A stretch of DNA of 29,536 nt, from contig JAUWRC010000004.1 in NCBI GenBank assembly GCA_030610745.1, positions 1 through 29,536 on the forward strand. Direction: 5' to 3'. This stretch comes from Clostridia bacterium (lineage in GTDB: Bacteria > Aerophobota > Aerophobia > Aerophobales > AE-B3A). The first letter of the stretch is position 1. Every line of letters starts with the position of its first letter. Both the position numbers and the translations under genes were made by a program. The notes under the pieces were generated by a model, which saw nothing but the letters and a program-made list of their open reading frames with translations, had not been told where the DNA came from and did no database searches. Of the stretch, positions 21,527 through 28,973 are shown piece after piece.

Positions 21527-23278
21527 ATGGCAGCTTTTATTTCTGAGGAACTAATTAAGAAGGTCAGTGAGCGGCTTGATATTGTGGAGGTAATTTCACA
21601 ATACATACCTTTAAGAAAAGCGGGAAAAAGCTATAAGGCTTTGTGCCCTTTTCATGAGGAGAAGACCCCTTCTTTTACAGTCTCTTCAGAAAAACAGCTC
21701 TTTCATTGCTTTGGCTGCGGGATAGGAGGTAATGTCTTTAACTTTCTTATGAAATGGGAAAACATATCTTTTCCCGAAGCAGTGAAGCTCCTGGGACAGA
21801 AAGTAGGAATATCTATTTCTACTCCGGATAAGGATAAAAAGAGGGGTATGGTTAAGGAGGAGCTTTACCAAACCAATAGAAAAGTAGCTGAAATTTTTCG
21901 TCAGGAGTTAAGAGAGAAAAAATCAGCTCAGGATTACTTAAAAAAAAGGGGATTTACACAAGAAACAATAGAGAAATTTGGCCTGGGCTGGGCTCCTTCT
22001 TCCAATGATTTTCTGAAACTAGTCCAGAAAAAAGAAATCTCACTAAAAGATTTAAAGGGGTTGAAGCTGGTGGTTCCTTCTCAAAGAGGAGAGGGGCGGT
22101 ATAGTTGGTTTCAGCTACGGCTCATCTTTCCTATTTTTAACCCTGAAGGAAGGATATCTGGCTTCGGGGGACGGGTGCTGGATGAGAGCCTCCCCAAATA
22201 TCTTAATTCTTCCGAGTCCCTTATATTCGATAAAGGTAGAGTTCTTTATGGTTTAAATTTCAGTAAAGAGGGCATAAGAAAAGAAGAAGAGATAATTCTG
22301 GTAGAGGGATATACTGATGTTATAGCCCTTTATGAGGCAGGGATAGAGAATGTAGTTGCCTCCATGGGTACTTCTCTTACCTTCTCTCAGGCTCGACTCA
22401 TTAAACGCTATGCTGATCGGGTTTTTATTGCCTATGATCAAGATAAAGCAGGGGTTGCCGCCACCCTGCGGGGTATTGACCTTCTCCTGGAAGCTGATTT
22501 AAGAGTAAAAATTATCAGTATGCCTGAAGGGGTGGATCCGGCAGCTCTAGTCAAAAAGGGAGGAAAAGATTCCTTTGTAGAAAGAAAAGAGAAGGCTGCG
22601 CCTTACTTCGATTATAGATTAGAGTTGGCTATCAATACTAACCCTTCTTTAGAATATGAGGACAAAATAGAGATAGTCAACAAAATTTTTCCTACTCTGG
22701 AAAAAATTAGAAATTCAATAAGGCTGGCAGAGCTCATAAAAAAACTTTCCCAGCGATTAGATTTAGATGAGGAAATGCTCCGCATAGAGTTTAGCAAGTT
22801 TAGAGATAAAAAAAAAGGATTTTTTTCTCGTCCCGAATTTTTTAAAGTGAAAGATGCGCAGCAAACCACAGAAAAAACATTGCTGCAGCTGATGTTAAGT
22901 GAAGAAAGAGTAATAAAGATGGTAGAAGAAAATGAAAGTATAGACGATTTTGTCAATTCCTCTTATAAGAGAGTTGCTGAAGAGGCAGTTGCTTTATCAA
23001 AAGAGGGAAAGGTATCTTCTCCTCTTTTGATAAATAGATTAGAAGAAGAGAGACTTTCTTCTCTTATTTCATCCCTCTCTTTATCTAGTCCTCCTTTTCA
23101 AGAGGAGGATAAAGAGCGGATAGCTTTCGATCTCATTAAATCTCTAAAGAGAAATAAAACACGCAGAAGAATTGAGAAGTTAAGAAAAAGCATAAAGGAA
23201 AGCGAAGAAAAAGGAGAAGAAGAGGAACTCGAAAAATGGCTTTATGAGCTAACACGATTAAAAAAACAATTATGTTGA
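21527..23278 (+). CDS. dnaG: DNA primase
   Basis: 583 residues. DnaG makes RNA primers at the replication fork. The N-terminal CHC2 zinc finger is CPFHEEKTPSFTV ... FHCFGCG (residues about 40-65). FPIFNPEGRISGFGGRVLD is the conserved primase core. The TOPRIM metal sites are LVEGYTDVIAL, GTSLT and YDQDKAG (about 265-310). The C-terminal helicase-binding region is charged and poorly conserved. The ATG at 21527 lacks a strong ribosome site, possibly because repeats fill the upstream gap. Only 11 nt separate it from rpoD, a version of the classic macromolecular synthesis operon; rpsU is absent. Confidence 0.96.
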   Translation: MAAFISEELIKKVSERLDIVEVISQYIPLRKAGKSYKALCPFHEEKTPSFTVSSEKQLFHCFGCGIGGNVFNFLMKWENISFPEAVKLLGQKVGISISTPDKDKKRGMVKEELYQTNRKVAEIFRQELREKKSAQDYLKKRGFTQETIEKFGLGWAPSSNDFLKLVQKKEISLKDLKGLKLVVPSQRGEGRYSWFQLRLIFPIFNPEGRISGFGGRVLDESLPKYLNSSESLIFDKGRVLYGLNFSKEGIRKEEEIILVEGYTDVIALYEAGIENVVASMGTSLTFSQARLIKRYADRVFIAYDQDKAGVAATLRGIDLLLEADLRVKIISMPEGVDPAALVKKGGKDSFVERKEKAAPYFDYRLELAINTNPSLEYEDKIEIVNKIFPTLEKIRNSIRLAELIKKLSQRLDLDEEMLRIEFSKFRDKKKGFFSRPEFFKVKDAQQTTEKTLLQLMLSEERVIKMVEENESIDDFVNSSYKRVAEEAVALSKEGKVSSPLLINRLEEERLSSLISSLSLSSPPFQEEDKERIAFDLIKSLKRNKTRRRIEKLRKSIKESEEKGEEEELEKWLYELTRLKKQLC

Positions 23279-23289
23279 GGTGAGTATTT

Positions 23290-24564
23290 ATGAAAAAGGG
23301 AGTCATGATAAAAAAAGAAAAGAAGAATAAATTTACTACGGAGAAAATAAAAGAGGTATTTCCTGATGAGGTTTCCCACCCAGAGGAGATTGAAGATGTG
23401 GCTAACCTATTTGAAGATGAGGGAACTGATGTAATTAGTAAGGAAATAGAAAAAGTTGAAGAGCCCCCTGATTTGGGTATAGAAGCGAATGATGGGATAG
23501 GAGGATACCTGCAAGAAATAGGAAAAACCTCTCTGCTCTCTGCTAAGGAAGAAAAGAGATATGGAAAAAAGATAAGAGAGAGTAGGAGAATTCTGCGGGG
23601 AAAGGTTTTGGAATTTGCCGATCTGGTGGGAAAAAATCCTTACCTGTACTCTCTTGCTGAAAAAGAGGGAATAGACAGAGAGGATTTGTCTATGGCAAAA
23701 AAGAAGTTCAAAAAAGTAAAGAAGATAACTAATTTCATAGCAAAGCTAAGAGAGGAAGAAAACGGTAATATAAATCCGAAAGACAAAGAGAAATTTCTCT
23801 CCTTACAAAAGGAGATTACCGAAGTTAATTTCTATTATGAGAGATATAGAGATAGAATGATCAAGGCTAACTTAAGGCTGGTGGTTAGTTTTGCTAAGAA
23901 ATATATAGGAAGAGGAGTACCCTTTTTGGATCTTATCCAGGAAGGGAATATTGGTCTTTCTCGAGCCGTGGATAAGTTTGACTATCAAAGGGGAAATCGC
24001 TTCAGTACCTATGCCAGCTGGTGGATAAGACAGTCTTTATCTCGGGCCATCTCTGATCAATCTCGTACTATCCGAGTCCCTATCCACATAACTGAACTAA
24101 TGAAAAAAGTTAAGAAAGCCTCTCAAGAGCTGGAGCAGGAGCTGGGTGGAATTCCTACTACTAAAGATATTGCTGAAAGATGCTCTCTTCCTTTGGAGAA
24201 GATAGAGAAAGTTCAGCGCGTGATTACCAAATCTACCTCTATGGATATGCCCATTGGAGAAGACAAAGATTCACACTTAATAGAAGTCATAGAGAATGAG
24301 AAGGCTAAGAGTCCGTTTGAGGAGGTTAACCTTCGATACCTTAAGAAGGAGATAGATAAATTAATACAAGAGGTTGAGGACAATAGAGAAAGGGAGATTC
24401 TGAAACTTCGTTTTGGGACAGAAAATGGATGGGATTGTACCCTGCAGGAGATAGGAGAGAAGTACGGAGTAACTAGAGAGAGAATAAGACAGATTGAAGC
24501 AAAAATACTGGACCAGCTGCGGGGAATAGCTAAGGAAAGAATGCTGAAAGAGTATCTGGATTAA
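23290..24564 (+). CDS. rpoD: Primary RNA polymerase sigma factor (sigma-70)
   Basis: 424 residues. The N-terminal 70 residues are charged and variable (a short region 1.1 or none). Region 1.2 is DGIGGYLQEIGKTSLLSAKEEK. Region 2 holds LRLVVSFAKKYIGRGVPFLDLIQEGNIGL and the -10 recognition and melting helix RFSTYASWWIRQSLSRAI. Region 3 follows IRVPIHITE. Region 4.2, GVTRERIRQIEAKIL, reads the -35 box. The full set of regions fits the housekeeping sigma, in line with the TTGACA/TATAAT promoters in this window. The ATG is preceded by GAGGTGAG and lies 11 nt after the dnaG stop. Confidence 0.97.
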   Translation: MKKGVMIKKEKKNKFTTEKIKEVFPDEVSHPEEIEDVANLFEDEGTDVISKEIEKVEEPPDLGIEANDGIGGYLQEIGKTSLLSAKEEKRYGKKIRESRRILRGKVLEFADLVGKNPYLYSLAEKEGIDREDLSMAKKKFKKVKKITNFIAKLREEENGNINPKDKEKFLSLQKEITEVNFYYERYRDRMIKANLRLVVSFAKKYIGRGVPFLDLIQEGNIGLSRAVDKFDYQRGNRFSTYASWWIRQSLSRAISDQSRTIRVPIHITELMKKVKKASQELEQELGGIPTTKDIAERCSLPLEKIEKVQRVITKSTSMDMPIGEDKDSHLIEVIENEKAKSPFEEVNLRYLKKEIDKLIQEVEDNREREILKLRFGTENGWDCTLQEIGEKYGVTRERIRQIEAKILDQLRGIAKERMLKEYLD

Positions 24565-24604
24565 GGCTGGTTCGGACGAGCGCTGTTATTATCTTGTATA
24601 TCGT

Positions 24605-24642
24605 GTTCCCTCTCCCCACAGGAGAGAGATGGGGTAAGGGGG
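24605..24642. repeat. Family E palindrome, copy E3
   Basis: TTCCCTCTCCCCACAGGAGAGAGATGGGGTAAGGGGG-type sequence downstream of rpoD. The stem is imperfect. It is followed by AT-rich family F sequence up to the first tRNA. Confidence 0.6.
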
Positions 24643-24694
24643 TAATTAACCAGTTAACTAATCACTAATTAACTACTTTAACTGAAGCTAAAAT

Positions 24695-24771
24695 GGGCCC
24701 ATAGCTCAGTTGGTCAGAGCGGCGGACTCATAATCCGTAGGTCCTAGGTTCGAGTCCTAGTGGGCCCACCA
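24695..24771 (+). tRNA. tRNA with CAT anticodon (elongator Met or Ile2)
   Basis: The cloverleaf is complete: acceptor GGGCCCA/TGGGCCC, D-arm GCTC/GAGC, anticodon stem GCGGA/TCCGT with loop CTCATAA, T-arm CTAGG/CCTAG, encoded ACCA. The anticodon stem lacks the three G-C pairs of initiator tRNA. CAT can be elongator Met, or Ile2 if the C is lysidine-modified; I cannot decide from the sequence. Confidence 0.93.
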
Positions 24772-24847
24772 GGGCGGATAGCTCAGTTGGGAGAGCGCTG
24801 CCTTCACGCGGCAGAGGTCACGGGTTCGAGCCCTGTTCCGCCCCCCA
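24772..24847 (+). tRNA. tRNA-Val (CAC)
   Basis: Acceptor GGGCGGA/TCCGCCC, anticodon stem CTGCC/GGCAG with loop TTCACGC (anticodon CAC), T-arm ACGGG/CCTGT, encoded CCA. The discriminator base is C (24844), whereas valine tRNAs usually have A. The gene starts directly after the CCA of the previous tRNA, with no spacer. Confidence 0.9.
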
Positions 24848-24853
24848 GGAATA

Positions 24854-24883
24854 CGTATCTCGTTGCTCGTCGCTCGTATCTCG
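24854..24883. repeat. Family C block, inverted copy C3
   Basis: Reverse complement of the 18146-18176 block over 30 nt with one mismatch. It follows the tRNA-Val gene. Next come GTATCGGAATTTCAG, with an inverted repeat TCGGAAT-TTCAG-ATTCCGA (24889-24907). Confidence 0.75.
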
Positions 24884-24954
24884 TGGTATCGGAATTTCAG
24901 ATTCCGAAGGAATAGGTGTAATTTTTGAATAACGGACAAAGAAGAGAAAAACTT

Positions 24955-24998
24955 CCTCTCCCCTGTGGGGAGAGGGCAAAGGTGAGGGGATTTTTTTT
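24955..24998. repeat. Family E palindrome, copy E4, with T-run
   Basis: CCTCTCCCC-TGT-GGGGAGAGG (24955-24975) is a perfect 9-bp hairpin, followed by GCAAAGGTGAGGGGA and eight T (24991-24998). It lies downstream of the first two tRNAs and could end their transcript, although the T-run is 15 nt from the stem. Confidence 0.65.
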
Positions 24999-25029
24999 CA
25001 CGATATACGATATACTACATACGATATAT

Positions 25030-25060
25030 GAGATATGCCGAGCGGAGCGAGGCATATCTC
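25030..25060. repeat. Family D hairpin, copy D2 (perfect)
   Basis: GAGATATGCC (25030-25039) and GGCATATCTC (25051-25060) form a perfect 10-bp stem with an 11-nt loop GAGCGGAGCGA. It ends 8 nt before the tRNA-Asp gene and is preceded by ACGATATACGATATAC-type sequence. Confidence 0.8.
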
Positions 25061-25068
25061 ATTAATCC

Positions 25069-25145
25069 GGGGCCGTAGTTCAGTTGGATAGAATGCCTGA
25101 CTGTCGATCAGGAGGTCGCGAGTTCAAGTCTCGTCGGCCCCGCCA
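25069..25145 (+). tRNA. tRNA-Asp (GTC)
   Basis: Acceptor GGGGCCG/CGGCCCC, D-arm GTTC/GAAT, anticodon stem CCTGA/TCAGG with loop CTGTCGA (anticodon GTC), T-arm GCGAG/CTCGT, discriminator G as expected for aspartate, encoded CCA. Confidence 0.95.
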
Positions 25146-25155
25146 AATTTGTTGT

Positions 25156-25184
25156 TCGTCACTCGTATCTAGTAAAATTATACT
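25156..25184 (+). promoter_or_regulatory. Possible promoter of the PIN module
   Basis: TCGTCA (25156-25161) and TATACT (25179-25184), 17 nt apart. The -10 box is good and the -35 box weak. The -35 part lies in a degenerate family C copy (25151-25170). Confidence 0.35.
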
Positions 25185-25200
25185 TTAGAGGGGGAAGAAA

Positions 25201-25359
25201 ATGAATTTACTTGAAAGGGCAAGAAAAACAGCTAGAGAAAATGGTAAAAAGATTGATCCTGAAGTTGCTAGGGGACTAAAGGCAATTCAAGCTATGCATG
25301 ATCTGGCCAAAAAAGTTAAGGGTTCCCCATATAAAATATATACTTCAGGGAAAAAATAA
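25201..25359 (+). CDS. Small 52-residue protein, likely antitoxin of the PIN toxin
   Basis: The frame reads MNLLERARKTARENGK and ends TSGKK. It is basic, probably two helices, and of no recognised family. The ATG is preceded by a strong GAGGGGGAAG. It ends 5 nt before the PIN-domain gene, the position and size expected of a VapB-like antitoxin, although no DNA-binding motif is evident. The role is inferred from context alone. Confidence 0.65.
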   Translation: MNLLERARKTARENGKKIDPEVARGLKAIQAMHDLAKKVKGSPYKIYTSGKK

Positions 25360-25364
25360 AAGTA

Positions 25365-25856
25365 ATGAAATATTATTTGATAGATACTAGTGCTTTTATA
25401 TATGCAATTGAAAACCTAGATCAAACAAAAATGGATTTCTTTGTGGAAAGAGCTGACGGAACAGCGTTTCTCTATATGCCTCAATTCTGTGTTCCAGAAG
25501 TTTTCAATACTTATGCTAGATTATTCTATAGAGAGAACAAGATAGTAGGCAGTTTATACACTAAGTGGCGAAATGAATTTATAAAAGCAATACATAATAG
25601 AAGAATTATTTACTGTTATGATTTGCATAGGTATCATAATTTAAATACACACAAAATATACAAACTCGAACACAAGGTGCCTTACGCGAATAAAGAAGGC
25701 GCGTTATCCGCTTTTGATATTCTGATAATTGCTATGGGCGTTGAACTTAAAAAGATACATTCTCCTAATGAAGTTTTGATTCTAACAAGGGATGCCAGAT
25801 TATGTAGAATTTCAAATATAAACAGAGAGTTTGCTCCGGCAATATGGTTTAAATAA
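25365..25856 (+). CDS. PIN-domain protein, VapC-like toxin
   Basis: 163 residues. The PIN nuclease fold's acidic residues are visible: Asp in YLIDTSAFIY (residue 7), Glu in CVPEVFNTYA, Asp in LSAFDILIIAMG, and Asp in LTRDARLCR. VapC-type toxins cleave specific RNAs with magnesium. It is longer than the usual 130-140 residues. The ribosome site is weak (AAAAGTAATG), so translation may be coupled to the small gene 5 nt upstream. The pair sits between tRNA-Asp and tRNA-Phe, a likely site for cassette gain. Confidence 0.85.
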   Translation: MKYYLIDTSAFIYAIENLDQTKMDFFVERADGTAFLYMPQFCVPEVFNTYARLFYRENKIVGSLYTKWRNEFIKAIHNRRIIYCYDLHRYHNLNTHKIYKLEHKVPYANKEGALSAFDILIIAMGVELKKIHSPNEVLILTRDARLCRISNINREFAPAIWFK

Positions 25857-25935
25857 ATGAGCAAAAGAGACTAAAGAGTAATTATTTTATCGCTTCGGAA
25901 TCTCAATCTTTTTTGAACAACGAGCAACGATTATT

Positions 25936-26011
25936 GCCGAGGTAGCTCAGTCGGTAGAGCACTGGACTGAAAATCCAGGTGTCGGCAGTTCGATTCTGCC
26001 CCTCGGCACCA
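25936..26011 (+). tRNA. tRNA-Phe (GAA)
   Basis: Acceptor GCCGAGG/CCTCGGC, D-arm GCTC/GAGC, anticodon stem CTGGA/TCCAG with loop CTGAAAA (anticodon GAA), T-arm GGCAG/CTGCC, discriminator A and encoded CCA. Confidence 0.96.
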
Positions 26012-26012
26012 G

Positions 26013-26084
26013 GCCGACGTAGCTTAAAGGTAGAGCAGCTGATCCGTAATCAGCAGGTTGTAGGTTCAAGTCCTATCGTCGGCT
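26013..26084 (+). tRNA. tRNA-Thr (CGT), no encoded CCA
   Basis: Acceptor GCCGACG/CGTCGGC, D-arm GCTT/GAGC, anticodon stem GCTGA/TCAGC with loop TCCGTAA (anticodon CGT), T-arm GTAGG/CCTAT, discriminator T. The next bases are CCCG, so CCA is not encoded, unlike the four other tRNAs here. It starts one nt after the tRNA-Phe CCA. Confidence 0.92.
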
Positions 26085-26114
26085 CCCGAAAAAAGGGGCC
26101 AGCCGACTTTTTTT
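26078..26114 (+). terminator. Intrinsic terminator sharing the tRNA-Thr 3' end
   Basis: GTCGGCT (26078-26084, the tRNA acceptor 3' strand) and CCC pair with GGG (26095-26097) and AGCCGAC (26101-26107), with loop GAAAAAA and a 3-nt bulge. Seven T follow. The stem competes with the tRNA's own acceptor stem and with the larger family J hairpin. Confidence 0.55.
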
Positions 26115-26158
26115 ACGATGTCATTCGTAGCTAAAAAAGTAGCCTGTCCCCTTTTTTC
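26088..26158. repeat. Family J hairpin element
   Basis: The arm at 26088-26114 (GAAAAAAGGGGCCAGCCGAC...) pairs with the arm at 26133-26158 (...AGCCTGTCCCCTTTTTTC), with a few mismatches and an 18-nt centre. Elements of this GGGGACAGG type are often found near REP-associated transposases. The rest of the 26159-26281 gap shows no gene. Confidence 0.65.
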
Positions 26159-26281
26159 TTGACTTCACTGCCTGTTTTTATTACATTGTTAGGAGAAAAC
26201 GGCAAGAATTTCAATGACTTATAAGGAGTGAACAGAGTAGTTCCCCCAAAGATGTAAGAAATAAGAGGTAAAGATACAAAG

Positions 26282-28840
26282 ATGCAGAGAAAAATCTATG
26301 AGAGGGTACGAGATACGAGCGACGAACAACGAGATACGAGATATGCCGAGCGCAGCGAGGCGTATCTTATATCTATTCGGTATGAACCTCAAAAAATAGA
26401 GAGAAAATGGCGCCGCATCTGGGAAGAAAGAAAAGACCACAAAACTTCCTGGCAAAGTGATAAACCAAAATATTATTGTCTGGATATGTTCCCCTACCCT
26501 TCTGGTTCAGGACTACATGTGGGGCATTGGAGAGGATATGTTCTTTCAGATGTGTGGGCTCGTTATAAAAAATTACAAGGTTATAATGTGCTGCACCCTA
26601 TGGGGTGGGATTCCTTTGGCCTTCCCACAGAGAACGATGCTATAAAGAAAGGTATCCACCCCAAGATTAATACCCAAAGAAATATCGAAAATATGAGAAG
26701 ACAGCTAAAGGAAATAGGAGCTATGTATGATTGGTCCAGAGAAATAAATACCAGCGACCCCCAGTATTATAAATGGACTCAGTGGATATTTCTTCAGATG
26801 TATAAGAATGGCCTGGCCTATAGAAAACTTATACCTATCAATTGGTGCCCAAGTTGTAAAACTGGTCTGGCTAATGAAGAGGTAATCAATGGAAGGTGTG
26901 AGCGGTGCAACTCTAAAGTCACCAGAAGAAATCTTATGCAGTGGATGCTAAAAATAACCAAGTATGCTCATCGTCTGCTTCGTGGTCTGGATAAATTAAA
27001 CTGGCCGCAAAAAGTAAAGACTATGCAAGCTAATTGGATTGGATATAGCCAGGGAGCTGAGGTTATTTTTAAGGTGAATTCACAGATAAATAAAAAGGAG
27101 TATGAAATCCCTGTTTTTACTACCCGACCCGATACTCTCTTTGGCGCCACTTATATGGTGCTGGCTCCGGAACATAAACTCGTCCCAAAAATTATTTCTC
27201 TAAAGCAGAAAAAAGAAGTAGTAGCTTATGTAGAAGAGGCAAAAAAAACTCCTGAGCTGGCAAGGCTTTCTCTAGTTAAGGAAAAAACAGGGATATTCAC
27301 TGGTACCTATGCCATTAACCCGGTCAACAAGGAAAAAATTCCTATCTGGATATCCGATTATGTCCTTTTAACTTATGGCACCGGCGCCATTATGGCTGTT
27401 CCTGCTCATGATAGGAGGGATTTTGAGTTCGCCAAAGAATTCTCTTTGCCCATAAGGGAAGTAATATACAGCAAAGAGAGTAAGAGAGAAAAAGATGGCC
27501 GCCTTGAGGAAGCATATATTGGCGAAGGAAAGCTCATAAACTCGGGAGAGTTTAATGGTCTGGATTCAGAAAAAGCCAGAGAGAAAATTACCCAGTGGCT
27601 GGCTAAAAAGAAGTTAGGTAAAAAATCAGTCAACTACAAACTAAGGGATTGGGTATTCTCCCGACAAAGATACTGGGGTGAGCCTATCCCCATTATTTAC
27701 TGTTCCCATTGTGGTGAAGTTGCCCTGTCAGAAGAGGATCTTCCAGTTAAACTTCCTCAAGTGGAAAAGTATAAACCTACGGGCAGCGGAAAATCACCCC
27801 TGGAAAATATAACTCACTTTGTTAATACTACCTGCCCTCGCTGTGGTTCGCCAGCAAAAAGAGAGACGGATACCATGCCCAACTGGGCTGGCTCTTCCTG
27901 GTATTTTCTTCGTTATCCTCACCCTCACCTCAAAAAAGCCTCTTTTGACAGGGATAATCTTAGGCATTGGCTCCCTGTTGATATGTATGTAGGAGGAATT
28001 GAACATGCTATTCTCCATCTACTCTATGCACGTTTTTTTACCAAAGTGCTATATGACTTAGGCTATATAGATTTTGAAGAGCCCTTTGAACAACTCTTTA
28101 ATCAGGGAATGGTCTGTAAAAAAAGTAAAAAAACAGGAAAAGTAGAGAAAATGTCTAAATCAAAGGGCAATGTGGTTACTCCTGATATCTTAGTGAATAA
28201 ATATGGAACTGATACTGTGCGGATGTATGAACTTTTTATCGGTCCGGCGGAAATGGAGTGTGAATGGACTGATCAGGGAATTGAAGGAATTTATCGATTT
28301 TTGAAGAAAACCTGGGACCTTTTCTTGAAATTAAAGGAAAATTTTGTTCAAAGAAAAGAAGAAAGTATCTTGAGGAAACGGCACAGCCTTATCCGTGATG
28401 TCACAGAGAAAATGAAACTCTTTAAATTTAACACCGCTATTAGCAGCTTTATGGAATTCCTCAATTGGCTGAGCGATCCTGGGATCTCGGGTAAGGGAAT
28501 AGATAAAAAAACAGTGGAGACCTTCCTCATATTATTGGCTCCCTTTGCTCCTCATTTTTCAGAGGAACTCTGGGAAATGACAGGTCATCCAGATAGTATA
28601 TTCAAGGAGAGCTGGCCCGAATATGATAGCTCTCTAGCCGAATCAGACACAGTGGGAATGGCTATTCAAATAAATGGTAAATTAAGGGGAACCTTAAGGA
28701 TAAGCAAGAAAAGCTCCAGAGAAGAAGTGGTGAAGAAAGCAAAAGCTCTGCCGGCTATTGAAAAACGTCTAAAGGATAAAAATATTAAAAAGACAATCTT
28801 TGTCCCCGGGAAAATCATTAATTTCGTTATCAGCAACTAA
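26282..28840 (+). CDS. leuS: Leucyl-tRNA synthetase
   Basis: Class I synthetase charging tRNA-Leu, with an editing domain. HVGHWRGYVLSD is the HIGH-type motif, followed by HPMGWDSFGLPTE. Zinc-finger-like cysteines CPSCK and CERCN come next. The CP1 editing domain has FTTRPDTLFGATY and VPAHDRRDFEFA. The catalytic loop is KMSKSKGNVVTPD, and the C-terminal anticodon domain is complete. The only in-frame ATG is 26282, giving 852 residues. Residues 8-30 from it (RVRDTSDEQRDTRYAERSEA...) are translated family C and D repeats, and the normal LeuRS sequence begins about IRYEPQKIERKW. A non-ATG start near 26375 (ATT) would give about 821 residues. Neither start has a convincing ribosome site. Confidence 0.96.
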   Translation: MQRKIYERVRDTSDEQRDTRYAERSEAYLISIRYEPQKIERKWRRIWEERKDHKTSWQSDKPKYYCLDMFPYPSGSGLHVGHWRGYVLSDVWARYKKLQGYNVLHPMGWDSFGLPTENDAIKKGIHPKINTQRNIENMRRQLKEIGAMYDWSREINTSDPQYYKWTQWIFLQMYKNGLAYRKLIPINWCPSCKTGLANEEVINGRCERCNSKVTRRNLMQWMLKITKYAHRLLRGLDKLNWPQKVKTMQANWIGYSQGAEVIFKVNSQINKKEYEIPVFTTRPDTLFGATYMVLAPEHKLVPKIISLKQKKEVVAYVEEAKKTPELARLSLVKEKTGIFTGTYAINPVNKEKIPIWISDYVLLTYGTGAIMAVPAHDRRDFEFAKEFSLPIREVIYSKESKREKDGRLEEAYIGEGKLINSGEFNGLDSEKAREKITQWLAKKKLGKKSVNYKLRDWVFSRQRYWGEPIPIIYCSHCGEVALSEEDLPVKLPQVEKYKPTGSGKSPLENITHFVNTTCPRCGSPAKRETDTMPNWAGSSWYFLRYPHPHLKKASFDRDNLRHWLPVDMYVGGIEHAILHLLYARFFTKVLYDLGYIDFEEPFEQLFNQGMVCKKSKKTGKVEKMSKSKGNVVTPDILVNKYGTDTVRMYELFIGPAEMECEWTDQGIEGIYRFLKKTWDLFLKLKENFVQRKEESILRKRHSLIRDVTEKMKLFKFNTAISSFMEFLNWLSDPGISGKGIDKKTVETFLILLAPFAPHFSEELWEMTGHPDSIFKESWPEYDSSLAESDTVGMAIQINGKLRGTLRISKKSSREEVVKKAKALPAIEKRLKDKNIKKTIFVPGKIINFVISN
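26309..26367. repeat. Family C block plus family D hairpin in the leuS 5' end (C4/D3)
   Basis: 26309-26339 is identical to 18146-18176. It runs directly into the D hairpin AGATATGCC (26339-26347) / GGCGTATCT (26359-26367) with loop GAGCGCAGCGA. The two lie within the leuS reading frame, which stays open through both. Confidence 0.82.
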
Positions 28841-28844
28841 AAAA

Positions 28845-28936
28845 AGTATTTAGTATTTAGTGAATAGTATTTAGTTGATAAGAAAAAGAGATGAAGAAAT
28901 GACAATGAGTCTAAGTAAGGGATTTTACTAAATACT
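28845..28936. repeat. AT-rich inverted repeats (family F-like) between leuS and comEA
   Basis: AGTATTTAGT occurs at 28845 and 28852 and again near 28866; its complement ACTAAATACT is at 28927-28936, followed by an ACTAACGACT repeat. The gap contains no gene. Confidence 0.6.
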
Positions 28937-28973
28937 AACGACTATATACTAACGACTAATTTGAGGAAAAGGA

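Noticed and set aside
24847..25068. CRISPR array from repeated ACGATATACGA-type words
   Set aside because: The repeats are degenerate, not regularly spaced and without spacers; no cas genes are in the window.
25365..26158. Integrated element at the tRNA cluster
   Set aside because: No integrase and no clear direct repeat of a tRNA 3' end was found, only a short GCCGAC match.
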